From contig NZ_JAQTHV010000001.1 of NCBI RefSeq assembly GCF_029433295.1, positions 620,001-684,000 on the forward strand: 64,000 nucleotides of DNA, in the 5' to 3' direction. This stretch comes from Bifidobacterium sp. ESL0784 (GTDB taxonomy: Bacteria; Actinomycetota; Actinomycetes; Actinomycetales; Bifidobacteriaceae). The position numbers and the translations under genes are program-made. The notes beneath the pieces are model-generated. The model ran no database searches. It was not told the DNA's origin and saw only the letters and a list, made by a program, of their open reading frames with translations. This document shows positions 48,084 to 56,411 of the stretch, piece by piece; positions within the stretch are counted from its first letter, which is position 1, and each line of letters opens with the position of its first letter.

Positions 48084-49280
48084 TTATTCAAGCAGCCAAT
48101 CGAGCGCGTAAATCTGCCGGATACCATCGTATTCGGTCGGCATCGCGTCATCTAAAGTAAGCAATGTTTTGGGATAGTTGTCATCGATGCCACGGAATGA
48201 CGACAACTCGCGTTCCAATGTTTCAGGATTGTGGACAGACTCGCATACTTGATAATAAGCCGGCCCGTTCGTCCCGTTGGTCACGAAGTCGATTTCGCCA
48301 TTAGGCCCCTGACCAATGTAAACCTCCCTGTTGCGCCTTTTGAGTTCCAAGAACACGATGTTTTCCAGAAGCCGGCCGGTGTCTCGGACTTTGCCGGAAC
48401 AAAAGATTCGGCGCATGCCCATGTCGACACCATAATATTTGTGTTCCTGTTGAAAAATGCGTTTGCCTTTGATGTCGTAACGGGAAACCGGATAGAAGAT
48501 GAACGCCGAGCTCAACGCCTCAAGATAGTTGGAAACGGTGGGAGCCGAAACTTTTGCGTTCAGAGAGGTCATGGCATTGGCGATGGATCTTGGTGTGATG
48601 AGATTGCCGATATTGTCGAACATGTAGCGAGTAAGGGCATCGAGGGTTGCTGAGCGGGCTGTGCCAAGGCGTTGAGCTACATCTTTCACCAGAATTGTGT
48701 TGAGGATGCCTTCGAGATAGTCGTCAATCAAGGAATTGTTCCCGTCAAGTTCATGGATTGCGGGAAACGACCCCTCGTATAGGTAACGTGACCAGGTGCG
48801 TTGCACCGTCTCATCTTTTGGTGCGGCGCTTCGGTACTCTGCGAAGGAAAGTGGGGTCACGCTTATCTCGACGTAACGACCTGAGATAAGCGTTGCAAGT
48901 GTTCCACTGAGCATGGTGGCGTTTGAGCCGGTGACGTAAAGATCGATGTTGCGATGGGTCTGGAGGCTATCGAGTGCTTTCTGGAATTGGGGTACGTTCT
49001 GGATTTCGTCGAGCATGACATAATATTTTCCGTCGCCGTTGCACCTGCTGAGGATGGTATCGTGCAGTTTATGGTATTCGAGCAGTGACTCATTGCCGAG
49101 TGATTCCAAGTTGATGGAGACGATGTGGTCTTTTGGAGTGCCGGTATCGATAAGATGCTGGGCGAAAAGTTCGAGCAGAGTTGATTTTCCACAGCGGCGT
49201 ACTCCGGTAACGACTTTGATGACGCTCTTGTCTTTCCATTGTTCCAAATGGCGCAAGTATTGTGGTCTGTCAATAAGCAT
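48084..49280 (-). CDS. DUF4143-type AAA ATPase
   Basis: 398 residues. Walker A VTGVRRCGKSTLLELF at about 24-39, Walker B YYVMLDEIQNV, sensor region LYVTGSNATMLSGTLATLISGRY, then DUF4143 with MAHxxGxxx-like helices and the C-terminal ENIVFLELKRRNREVYIGQ and EIDFVTNG, a PD-(D/E)xK nuclease-like motif. The family is common, often laterally transferred, and its role is unclear. Convergent with the SIR2 gene across 67 nt; operator-like repeats stand just upstream. Confidence 0.88.
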   Translation of the reverse strand: MLIDRPQYLRHLEQWKDKSVIKVVTGVRRCGKSTLLELFAQHLIDTGTPKDHIVSINLESLGNESLLEYHKLHDTILSRCNGDGKYYVMLDEIQNVPQFQKALDSLQTHRNIDLYVTGSNATMLSGTLATLISGRYVEISVTPLSFAEYRSAAPKDETVQRTWSRYLYEGSFPAIHELDGNNSLIDDYLEGILNTILVKDVAQRLGTARSATLDALTRYMFDNIGNLITPRSIANAMTSLNAKVSAPTVSNYLEALSSAFIFYPVSRYDIKGKRIFQQEHKYYGVDMGMRRIFCSGKVRDTGRLLENIVFLELKRRNREVYIGQGPNGEIDFVTNGTNGPAYYQVCESVHNPETLERELSSFRGIDDNYPKTLLTLDDAMPTEYDGIRQIYALDWLLE

Positions 49281-49296
49281 GTCGGCTCTTTCAAAA

Positions 49297-49392
49297 TAAA
49301 ATGTATTTTACATATTATAGAAAATTCCTATGAATGTAAAATACATTTTATATTTTTGGTATTTTTCGAAGAATGTAAAGTCTGTTTTATAT
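49297..49392. repeat. Three operator-like repeats upstream of the DUF4143 ATPase
   Basis: TAAAATGTATTTTACAT (49297-49313) and its exact inverse ATGTAAAATACATTTTA (49334-49350) are separated by 20 nt. A degenerate third copy, ATGTAAAGTCTGTTTTA, starts at about 49373. They span the ATPase promoter region, starting 17 nt before its start codon. Likely binding sites for a repressor, possibly the product itself. Confidence 0.7.
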
Positions 49393-49507
49393 TTAGGAAG
49401 AAACGAGAGAGTTGAACAATGCTGTTAAGTTGAGGCGGATTTTTTTTGGGGGCAAGAGACTATTTTCGACTTCCGTGACAATCTTAAATCTGGATTTAAG
49501 AAAACAG

Positions 49508-49577
49508 AAAGGTCGGCCGATAATATTTTTAAAATGGCTGGATTACGCCATTTCGATTTTACTATCGACCGACCTTT
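49508..49577. terminator. 70-nt imperfect palindrome after pgm
   Basis: AAAGGTCGGCCGATA (from 49508) pairs with TATCGACCGACCTTT (to 49577); inside it AAATGG/CCATTT form a second stem. T-rich both sides. Most simply a bidirectional terminator for pgm. A 62-codon reading frame across it looks accidental. Confidence 0.55.
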
Positions 49578-49633
49578 GTTGTTCTTTCGTGGATTACTGA
49601 GCTGAAAGAATCGTTTCCATACAAATGTGCTGA

Positions 49634-51310
49634 TTACTCGCCGAGCGCCTTGTCGACCACATCCGTGGCCTCGCTTAGCACCTGATCGAGCGCCTCGGGC
49701 GAGACGAACGACTCGGCGTAGATCTTGTAGATGTTCTCGGTGCCGGAGGGGCGGGCGGCGAACCAGTTGTTCTTGGTGGTCACCTTGATGCCGCCGATGG
49801 GCGCATCGTTGCCGGGTGCGCGGGTGAGCTTGGCGGTGATGTCCTCGCCGGCCAGCGTGGTGGCGGAAACGGATTCGGGGGAGAGTGCGGCGAACTTCTG
49901 CTTCTGCTCAAGCGTGGTCGGCGTATCGACGCGCTTGTACCAGCTTTCGCCGAATTCGGCGACCTGCTCCTGATGGAGCTGAGCCGGGTTCTTGCCGGTT
50001 TTTGCCGTGATTTCCGCGGCCAAGAGATCAGGAATAATTCCATCCTTGTCGGTGGTCCACACGCGGCCGTCACGACGCAGGAAACTCATGCCGGAGCTCT
50101 CCTCACCGCCGAAAGCGACCTTGCCGGTGAAGAGCGGATCGACAAACCACTTGAAGCCAACCGGCACCTCGACCAGAGGTGCACCAATGGAAGCTGCCAC
50201 GCGGTCGATCAGCGAGGACGAGACCAGCGTCTTGCCCACACCGGTGCCCTTGGGCCATCCCGGACGTGCGCCGCCGAAGAGATAGGCGATGCACACGGCG
50301 AGGTAGTGGTTCGGGTTCATCACACCCCAGTCGGGGCAGACGATGCCGTGGCGATCGGCGTCGGGGTCGGTGCCGCCCACGAGGTCGTACTTGCTCCACG
50401 CGCCGGCGTTGAGTTCGTCAACGAGACCCTTCATCGCATACTGCGAGCTTGGGTCCATGCGGATCTTGCCGTCGTGATCGATGGTCATGAACCGCCAGGT
50501 CGGGTCCACGTCGGGGCGGACCACGCCGATATTGAGGCCGTACTTCTCGTTGATCAGCGGCCAATAATTGACCGAAGCGCCGCCGAGCGGGTCGATGCCC
50601 AAACGCACATCGGAGGAACGGATCAGGTCGAAATCGATGACATTGCCAAGGTCTGAAACGTAGTGGTTGCGGTAGTCGAAGCGCTCCACTAGCGGGGACT
50701 TGATTGCCTCGTCATAGGGCACGCGCTTGACGTTGCGGAACGAGCCGAGCAACTCGTTGGCTCGGTTGGCGATGGCTTCGGTCGCCTCAGCCGGAGCCGG
50801 GCCGCCGGTGACCGGGTCGTACTTGAAACCACCGTCGGTGGGCGGGTTGTGCGAAGGGGTCACGACGATGCCATCGGCAAGGCCTTCGCCCTCGAAGCGC
50901 TGCGAGCCGTCGGCGGCACGGTTGTGGGTGAGGATGGCATGCGAGATGACCGGGGTCGGCACGAAGTCGTCGCGCGAATCGATGCGCACGGTCACGCCGT
51001 TGGCCACCAGCACCTCGATGGCCGTTTTCATCGCTGGGTCGGAAAGCGCGTGGGTGTCGCGGCCGAGATAAAGCGGTCCGGTGACTCCGGCTTTTTTGCG
51101 GTATTCCGCGATAGCCTGCGTGATCGCGACGATATGCGCCTCGTTGAACGAGGTCTTGAGCGACGAACCACGGTGTCCAGAGGTGCCGAAGGAGACGCGT
51201 TGCGCCGGATCGGCCGGGTCCGGGATGGCGTCATAGTATTGTCCGATGACCTCGTTGACGTCGATGAGGTCGGCTTGTGTGGCGGGTTTGCCCGCATTGT
51301 TTGCAACCAT
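49634..51310 (-). CDS. pgm: Phosphoglucomutase (alpha-D-glucose phosphate-specific)
   Basis: 558 residues; interconverts glucose-1-phosphate and glucose-6-phosphate. Active-site phosphoserine loop [18 protein letters not shown]-terminal [12 protein letters not shown], metal loop [13 protein letters not shown], sugar loop [10 protein letters not shown], and C-terminal phosphate loop [18 protein letters not shown] 51310 is chosen; upstream reading only has a TTG start without SD. Confidence 0.96.
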   Translation of the reverse strand: MVANNAGKPATQADLIDVNEVIGQYYDAIPDPADPAQRVSFGTSGHRGSSLKTSFNEAHIVAITQAIAEYRKKAGVTGPLYLGRDTHALSDPAMKTAIEVLVANGVTVRIDSRDDFVPTPVISHAILTHNRAADGSQRFEGEGLADGIVVTPSHNPPTDGGFKYDPVTGGPAPAEATEAIANRANELLGSFRNVKRVPYDEAIKSPLVERFDYRNHYVSDLGNVIDFDLIRSSDVRLGIDPLGGASVNYWPLINEKYGLNIGVVRPDVDPTWRFMTIDHDGKIRMDPSSQYAMKGLVDELNAGAWSKYDLVGGTDPDADRHGIVCPDWGVMNPNHYLAVCIAYLFGGARPGWPKGTGVGKTLVSSSLIDRVAASIGAPLVEVPVGFKWFVDPLFTGKVAFGGEESSGMSFLRRDGRVWTTDKDGIIPDLLAAEITAKTGKNPAQLHQEQVAEFGESWYKRVDTPTTLEQKQKFAALSPESVSATTLAGEDITAKLTRAPGNDAPIGGIKVTTKNNWFAARPSGTENIYKIYAESFVSPEALDQVLSEATDVVDKALGE

Positions 51311-51670
51311 GCCTCCATTGTGCCACAGTCGCAAGGCGAAAGCACGGGGTTTGCGCGCTATCACAACCAATCGCACACAGGTGTTGTGAGGTTGCGCGAC
51401 CCATGAGTACGGCAAACGGATGTTGACTTCTTTCTATACATGGTTTCCGACGCTAATCTGTAGATTGGCAATAAACATTGAATAAACATTGTTGGAAATG
51501 CGAAGCAAAACGAGCGCGTCGTATCCAGATGATTTGGTGCCGGAAGCGGTCATACGCTTGGAAAATGTAATATAAATTCTTCTCTCAGCGCCAAAAGCCG
51601 GTCACGTATTGCGCCGCACTTACGATGAAACGGGAGAGATTACCTGCCAACCTACGTTTGGGGCATTTCC
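51311..51670. other. Divergent promoter region of pgm and the DUF3290 gene
   Basis: No gene. A tandem 11-bp repeat AATAAACATTG occurs at 51470-51480 and 51481-51491. TATAAA at 51571-51576 could be the -10 for the rightward gene; no good -35 is seen. Confidence 0.35.
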
Positions 51671-52111
51671 ATGACATTTTACGGTATCAATTACCTGCAA
51701 AGCCAGCATGGCTTTAATCAGGTCGTTCGGTTCGTCATCATCATCGCGCTGTGCGTGGCGCTGGTCGCGTTCTTCGTGTTGTATCTGCGGCATCGGCTCA
51801 AGACGAAATATCGGGACTTGGGCATCATCGCGTTGCTGCTGGTGGTGCTGGTGCTCGGTAGCGGCTACACGCAGTTCCAGCAAAGTGAAACGGCCAGTGC
51901 GAAAAGCGAGCAGATGGTCAGTTTCGTCCAAGAAGTGGCCAAGGAACGGCACGTCTCGCAGGACGACGTGCTCGTCAATTCCAAATATCTGAACCAGGAT
52001 GTCATTGTCAAAATCGGGAAAAAATACTATACCGTCAACCTCAACACGGACTACACCGCTTACAAGCTCACCGAAACCCACATGCTCACCGATGTCAAGG
52101 TGGAAAAGTGA
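51671..52111 (+). CDS. DUF3290 family membrane protein
   Basis: 146 residues. Two transmembrane helices (about 19-39 and 51-67), then a soluble C-terminal half (QEVAKERHVSQDDVLVNSKYL). Family DUF3290, function unknown, usually next to a DUF421 gene, as here. SD is weak; the ATG is preceded by GGGGCATTTCC. Confidence 0.82.
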   Translation: MTFYGINYLQSQHGFNQVVRFVIIIALCVALVAFFVLYLRHRLKTKYRDLGIIALLLVVLVLGSGYTQFQQSETASAKSEQMVSFVQEVAKERHVSQDDVLVNSKYLNQDVIVKIGKKYYTVNLNTDYTAYKLTETHMLTDVKVEK

Positions 52112-52315
52112 GCGAAGACCACGCTAACTGCGATCGCGCTATGGGATATTGCGGGTAACAAGCATTCCTGCTAGAAAACGTATGTTTCTGTGGTCGGAAA
52201 AGTACGAAAACCAGCGGGATTGACCGGTTACTCGCGGGAACTGCGCATTCAGCTGACTAAAACCAACCAATTTTGATTATCGTGATTGTAAACATAAACA
52301 AGTAAGGGCGTCATC

Positions 52316-52951
52316 ATGCTTATCAGCACCACACTTATCATCAAACTCGTCGTGGGCATCGTCTTCCTGATCGTCCACATCAACCTCTTCGGCAAATCCA
52401 ACCTCGCGCCCACCAGCGCCATGGACCAGATCCAGAACTACGTGCTCGGCGCCATCATCGGCGGCGTGATCTACAACGAGCAGATCACCGTGCTCCAGTT
52501 CGTCTTCGTATTGGTCACATGGATGCTGCTGTGCATGATCATCAAGTTCGCCAAGGAAAACAGCCGGTTCTTCAAGAAACTCATCGACGGAAGCCCGGTC
52601 ATGCTTATCTCGCACGGCAAGGTCGACGTTGCCACCTGCATGCGCAAAGGGGTTTCCGCCAGTGACCTCATGCTCAAATTGCGCGCCCAAGGTGTCTACG
52701 AGATTTCCAAGGTTCTGAAGGCCTACTTCGAGCAGAACGGCCAGTTGACCGTCATCTGCTACGGCGACGAGACCTTGCGTCTGCCGCTGATCGTCGACGG
52801 GCAGGTCGATACCGACGTGCTCGAGGCCATCGGCCACGACAAGGAATGGCTCGAAGACGAGGTCAAGAAGCAGGGTTACGAAGGCACCCACGGCGTATAC
52901 ATCGGCGAGTATGTCTCCAAGAAGCTGGAGCTGACCGGTTACGCCAAATAG
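52316..52951 (+). CDS. DUF421 (YetF-like) membrane protein
   Basis: 211 residues. Three N-terminal transmembrane helices, with the family motif PTSAMDQIQNYVLGAIIGGVIY, then a two-part cytoplasmic domain (SPVMLISHGKVDVATCMRKG; LRAQGVYEISKV). YetF proteins are spore/membrane proteins of unclear role. Pairs with the DUF3290 gene 204 nt upstream. Confidence 0.88.
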   Translation: MLISTTLIIKLVVGIVFLIVHINLFGKSNLAPTSAMDQIQNYVLGAIIGGVIYNEQITVLQFVFVLVTWMLLCMIIKFAKENSRFFKKLIDGSPVMLISHGKVDVATCMRKGVSASDLMLKLRAQGVYEISKVLKAYFEQNGQLTVICYGDETLRLPLIVDGQVDTDVLEAIGHDKEWLEDEVKKQGYEGTHGVYIGEYVSKKLELTGYAK

Positions 52952-52954
52952 AAG

Positions 52955-54055
52955 TTATTGTTCGAGTTCGGCTTTTGCCGGGACGCGTACGCGCAACGAC
53001 TTCTGTTCCACGCTGAAACGGATGTGACTGGTGGAGCCGAGCATGTCGCCGTCGACTTGGGCCAGTGCCGGCTTTTCCAGCTTGATTTCGGCCCTGACGC
53101 CTTGAATCTGGTCCATCGTTGAATTGGTGGAAAGCGGGCTTTGCTGTGCCTTGCCGGTGATGGTCTGATGCATGACGTCGCCGAACAGGTTCATCCAGCC
53201 CAAAATGCCGCCGGAAGTGTCGATGATCTCGAAATCGAGCAGGCCGTCGTCGAACGAGGCGTCAGGCATCAGCGAAAATACCGGAATCTGGCCGCAGTTG
53301 CCGGCCATGAATGTGCGGAAATGCACTTCTCCGACGCTATGTGCGCTGCCGTCGGCGCTGGTGATGGTGACCGCCCCGCGGTATTTCGGCGCGAATAGGT
53401 GCTTCATGCCGCCCGAGAAATAGGCGAGCCAGCTGATGCTTTTCTTGAGCTCCGGGCTGGTGTCGCTGATCATGTCGGCGTCGAAACCGATGCCGGCGAT
53501 GATCAGGAAGGCGTGGGCATGATCGTCGCCGGGCCGGTCGAGCAGAGCCAGACGTCCCATATCCACCATCTGCTCGCCGTGCGAGGTCGCGATGGCCAGC
53601 GCCGCGTTGATGTCATCGACCGGAATGCCCATGTTACGAGCGAAAAGATTGCCGGTGCCGATGGGAATGATACCCAAGGTATGCCCGGTGCCGCTTACCG
53701 CGCTTGCCACGGTGCGCACGGTGCCGTCGCCGCCGACAGCCACCAGGACGTCGGCCCCGTCCTTCAGCGCCTGAAGGGCACAAACACGGCCGTCGCGTTC
53801 CAGGGTGGTCTCGATGAATTCGATGTCGGTAATGTTGTGGTCTTTGCAGAATTCCTCGATATGCAAGCGCGAGCGTGCGGCCTGCGGCTTCGAAGGATTG
53901 ATGATGAAAGCGTAGCGAACCTGATCGTCGTCTCGTTCATTGAGCCTCTGCACTCTGCGCCAGCGTTTCCAGGCGCGCCATATCAACGCGGCGGCGACGG
54001 CGAGAACACATACCGCAACCACGACGACGATGATGAAAAGCACAGTTCGAGACAT
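52955..54055 (-). CDS. Diacylglycerol/lipid kinase family protein
   Basis: 366 residues. One N-terminal transmembrane helix (about 5-27), then the DAGK catalytic domain: FIINPSKPQAARSRL and the nucleotide loop VAVGGDGTVRTVASAVSGTG, followed by LGIIPIGTGNLFARNMGIP. Phosphorylates lipids such as diacylglycerol, in phospholipid recycling. ATG 54055 gives the anchor at the very N terminus. Convergent with the DUF421 gene, 3 nt apart. Confidence 0.9.
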   Translation of the reverse strand: MSRTVLFIIVVVVAVCVLAVAAALIWRAWKRWRRVQRLNERDDDQVRYAFIINPSKPQAARSRLHIEEFCKDHNITDIEFIETTLERDGRVCALQALKDGADVLVAVGGDGTVRTVASAVSGTGHTLGIIPIGTGNLFARNMGIPVDDINAALAIATSHGEQMVDMGRLALLDRPGDDHAHAFLIIAGIGFDADMISDTSPELKKSISWLAYFSGGMKHLFAPKYRGAVTITSADGSAHSVGEVHFRTFMAGNCGQIPVFSLMPDASFDDGLLDFEIIDTSGGILGWMNLFGDVMHQTITGKAQQSPLSTNSTMDQIQGVRAEIKLEKPALAQVDGDMLGSTSHIRFSVEQKSLRVRVPAKAELEQ

Positions 54056-54282
54056 GGCTCTATTGTGACGCGATACAGTGACGTTGTGCTCGAAGTTGAA
54101 AAAAAGATGAACGAAGCCTACACGTTGATTTCCTCCGGTTTGTTTTGACTTTTTGCTTGGCTGTGATTGCTCGTCGTTGCAACCCCTCAAGGGGTAGTGG
54201 CGCATGGGCGTGGAGCCGGTAAAGGAGGCATGAATCAAGGAAACGGAGATGAAACAATACCATCTCATTATTTGTCACAGAA

Positions 54283-54312
54283 TTATCACGGATAGATTGG
54301 CTCCCATATACT
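54283..54312 (+). promoter_or_regulatory. Promoter of the first serine-rich leader peptide
   Basis: TTATCA (54283-54288), 18-nt spacer, TATACT (54307-54312). The -10 ends 7 nt before the ATG at 54320, so transcription would start at or next to the start codon: a leaderless message. Confidence 0.5.
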
Positions 54313-54319
54313 GTGAATC

Positions 54320-54460
54320 ATGTTCGACAAGGGAATTGAGACAGGCGTCATGGCCATTGCTGTGCGCCGCTCCTTGATTGCCCGTGCCATCGGCATTTTC
54401 GCTTCGACCCGTCGATCGTATTCGTCGTCGACCGTCGTCTGCAGCGATATTTCCGATTGA
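54320..54460 (+). CDS. Serine-rich leader peptide 1 (candidate attenuator)
   Basis: 46 codons. Starts MFDKGIETGVMAIAVRR and ends with STRRSYSSSTVV then CSDISD. Eight Ser codons lie in the whole peptide, five of them TCG in the run. No SD, as expected if the transcript is leaderless. It aligns with leader peptide 2 before the paralogous transporter (shared MF, E, V.A, ARR/VRR, S.RRS.SS, VV, DIS), although the DNA has diverged. A conserved hairpin follows. Inferred role: serine-sensing attenuation of the transporter at 54612. Confidence 0.55.
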   Translation: MFDKGIETGVMAIAVRRSLIARAIGIFASTRRSYSSSTVVCSDISD

Positions 54461-54515
54461 TGTATTCGGTTTTTCGTAAACATTGAAAAATATTGCATGA
54501 TTGCAACGGCACAAT

Positions 54516-54555
54516 CTGCCTGGTAAAGCATGATGTTCTGCTTTGTATTGGGCAG
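54516..54555 (+). promoter_or_regulatory. Hairpin after leader peptide 1
   Basis: CTGCC (54516-54520) with GGCAG (54551-54555) and inner AAAGCA/TGCTTT. Related in place and sequence (CTGCC.GGTAA.GC.TG.TGTT) to the hairpin after leader peptide 2. Confidence 0.5.
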
Positions 54556-54611
54556 TGGCCCATTTGGAGTGGATTTCAAAAAAATCTGAAAACATGAGGG
54601 AAAGTGGATTC

Positions 54612-55976
54612 ATGGCGAGTCAAGAAGAGCGTCAGGCAAAAGAGCAGGTGGGCGGCGTGCAGGCCGACGCACCACGCGAGGCGCAGAAAGCCAAAGATTA
54701 TAAGACGGACAAGGCCTATGCGCTGAAATGGCATGGCCAGGACGTGCGCTGGATGCTGAGCCTGTTCGGCACGGCCATCGGTGCGGGCGTCCTGTTCCTG
54801 CCGATCGACGCGGGCGGAGCGGGCATCATCGGCATCGTGCTGATGCTTCTTGTGGCCTATCCGCTGGCTTATTTCGCTCATCGTGCGATGTGCCGGTTCG
54901 TGCTTTCGGCCAGAAACCCGGACGATGACATCACCGACGTGGTCGAGCAGCATTTCGGCTTCGGTTTCGGCATGGTTTTCACCATCATCTACTTCGTCGA
55001 GGTGCTGGTCATCCTGCTGATGTACTCGGTCTCCATCACCAATACCGCCCAGAGCTTCATCGTCAACCAGCTGCACATGCCGGCGCCTCCGCGTTGGTTG
55101 CTTTCCCTCATTCTCGTTGGCGTGCTCATTCTCATCATGACCTGCGGCACTCGTGCCGTGACCCGCGTGATGAGCTGGCTGACCTGGCCGGTCATCGCTG
55201 TTCTCGTCATTTTCGCACTCTATCTCATCCCGCGCTGGAATCCTTCCATGCTCACCAGCATTCCGCGTAGTGCCTCCGGTAGCCTCGATTTCGGCACCCT
55301 TGCGCTTAATTTGTGGCTTCTGGTCCCCGTCATTGTGCTCACGTTCGATCATTCCGCCATCGTCTCCTCCTTCTCCGTCAACGTCCGCAAGCGTTATGGC
55401 AAGTATTCTGACGACAAGATCGGCAAGATCCTCAAGGTCGGGGAACCCATGATGGTCACCGTCGTTCTCTTCTTCGTGTTGAGCAGCGATCTAGCGCTGA
55501 CGCCCGGCGATTTGGCAAAGGCCAAGGCGCAGAATGTTTCCATTCTGAGCTATCTGGCCAACATGCTCAATACCCCTGCCATCTCCTGGATCGCCTCTAT
55601 TACTGCGTTCGTCTGCATCTTCAAGGCGTTCCTCGGCCATTACCTCGGCGTCGAAGAGGGGCTTGGCGGCATCATCCGCAAGGTGACGCATGCCAAGGGC
55701 GTGGTGGTCGAGCGCAAGAAGCTTAACGTCGTCGTCAACGTTCTGATGTTTGTCGCCTGCTGGCTCGTCGCCTGGGCCAACCCCTCAGCCATCGGCATGA
55801 TCGAGACCATGGCCGGCCCGCTGATCGCCTTCGTGCTGCTGCTCCTGCCGATGTACGGCGTCCACAAGGTGCCGGCGCTCAAGAAGTACTCCCACAGGAT
55901 CAGCAACGTCTTCATCGTGGTTGTGGGTGTGGTCGCGGTTAGCGCCATCTTCTACAACATCGTCGAACTGTTCTGA
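54612..55976 (+). CDS. HAAAP-family amino acid transporter 1 (probably serine)
   Basis: 454 residues, about 11 transmembrane helices, SdaC/TdcC/Mtr superfamily. First helix begins QDVRWMLSLFGTAIGAGVLF; also ITDVVEQHFGFGFGMVF and FKAFLGHYLGVEEGLGG. A Gln/Glu/Lys-rich stretch of about 38 residues precedes it. ATG at 54612 follows GAGGGAAAGTGGATTC; an ATG at 54594 has no SD. Serine (possibly with threonine) is inferred from the leader peptide and from serS nearby. Its paralog follows in tandem. Confidence 0.88.
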   Translation: MASQEERQAKEQVGGVQADAPREAQKAKDYKTDKAYALKWHGQDVRWMLSLFGTAIGAGVLFLPIDAGGAGIIGIVLMLLVAYPLAYFAHRAMCRFVLSARNPDDDITDVVEQHFGFGFGMVFTIIYFVEVLVILLMYSVSITNTAQSFIVNQLHMPAPPRWLLSLILVGVLILIMTCGTRAVTRVMSWLTWPVIAVLVIFALYLIPRWNPSMLTSIPRSASGSLDFGTLALNLWLLVPVIVLTFDHSAIVSSFSVNVRKRYGKYSDDKIGKILKVGEPMMVTVVLFFVLSSDLALTPGDLAKAKAQNVSILSYLANMLNTPAISWIASITAFVCIFKAFLGHYLGVEEGLGGIIRKVTHAKGVVVERKKLNVVVNVLMFVACWLVAWANPSAIGMIETMAGPLIAFVLLLLPMYGVHKVPALKKYSHRISNVFIVVVGVVAVSAIFYNIVELF

Positions 55977-55995
55977 CGTTTCCTTTCCCGTTCAG

Positions 55996-56047
55996 ATAGC
56001 CTGCGAGCCTCCAAATCAGCGGCGCGCAGGCTATTTTTATGGTTCGT
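55996..56047 (+). terminator. Terminator of transporter 1
   Basis: ATAGCCTGCG (from 55996) pairs with CGCAGGCTAT (56035-56044), then TTTTT. Confidence 0.85.
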
Positions 56048-56082
56048 TTACGCTAAGTTGTCTCAATATGTGTCAAGCGGAT

Positions 56083-56110
56083 TTGTTTTTTCTCTTGACG
56101 AGACTATGGT
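56083..56110 (+). promoter_or_regulatory. Promoter of the second serine-rich leader peptide
   Basis: TTGTTT (56083-56088), 16-nt spacer, TATGGT (56105-56110). The -10 ends exactly 7 nt before the ATG at 56118, the same geometry as leader peptide 1. Confidence 0.5.
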
Positions 56111-56117
56111 TATCAAC

Positions 56118-56270
56118 ATGTTCAATTTGGCAATGGAATCAGACGTCGCGGCCTTCGTCGCGCGTCGGTTCAGTGTTGCCCAAAGCTTGAACGTTTCGCG
56201 CTCGGCTCGTCGATCGTCGTCGGTCGTCGCCGGTCGCGATATCTCGGGTTCATCGTCTGAACTTCGTTAA
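56118..56270 (+). CDS. Serine-rich leader peptide 2 (candidate attenuator)
   Basis: 50 codons. Starts MFNLAMESDVAAFVARR; later SRSARRSSSVV and DISGSSSELR. Fourteen Ser codons, including three consecutive TCG. An in-frame ATG at 56106 is possible, but 56118 matches leader peptide 1. Inferred role as for leader peptide 1: ribosome stalling at Ser codons when Ser-tRNA is short. Confidence 0.55.
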   Translation: MFNLAMESDVAAFVARRFSVAQSLNVSRSARRSSSVVAGRDISGSSSELR

Positions 56271-56307
56271 CACCCCAATATCGCATTCCGCATCGGCAAG
56301 GTTATCT

Positions 56308-56344
56308 GCCCGGTAATGCGTGGTGTTTTGTTCCGTTATCGGGC
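56308..56344 (+). promoter_or_regulatory. Hairpin after leader peptide 2
   Basis: GCCCGGTAA (56308-56316) pairs with TTATCGGGC (56336-56344), one mismatch, 19-nt loop. Counterpart of the hairpin at 54516-54555. Confidence 0.5.
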
Positions 56345-56411
56345 CGTTTCCTAGATTGAAGCGAATCCGAATCAATATCCCAAGAAACAAAACATCAGAA
56401 AGTGGTACCTC

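Noticed and set aside
49412..49600. 62-codon plus-strand frame between the ATPase and pgm
   Set aside because: Most of it is the 70-nt palindrome; no SD and no likeness to a known small protein.
54275..54613. 112-codon minus-strand frame over leader peptide 1
   Set aside because: No counterpart at the paralogous leader, whereas the plus-strand leader frame is conserved there.
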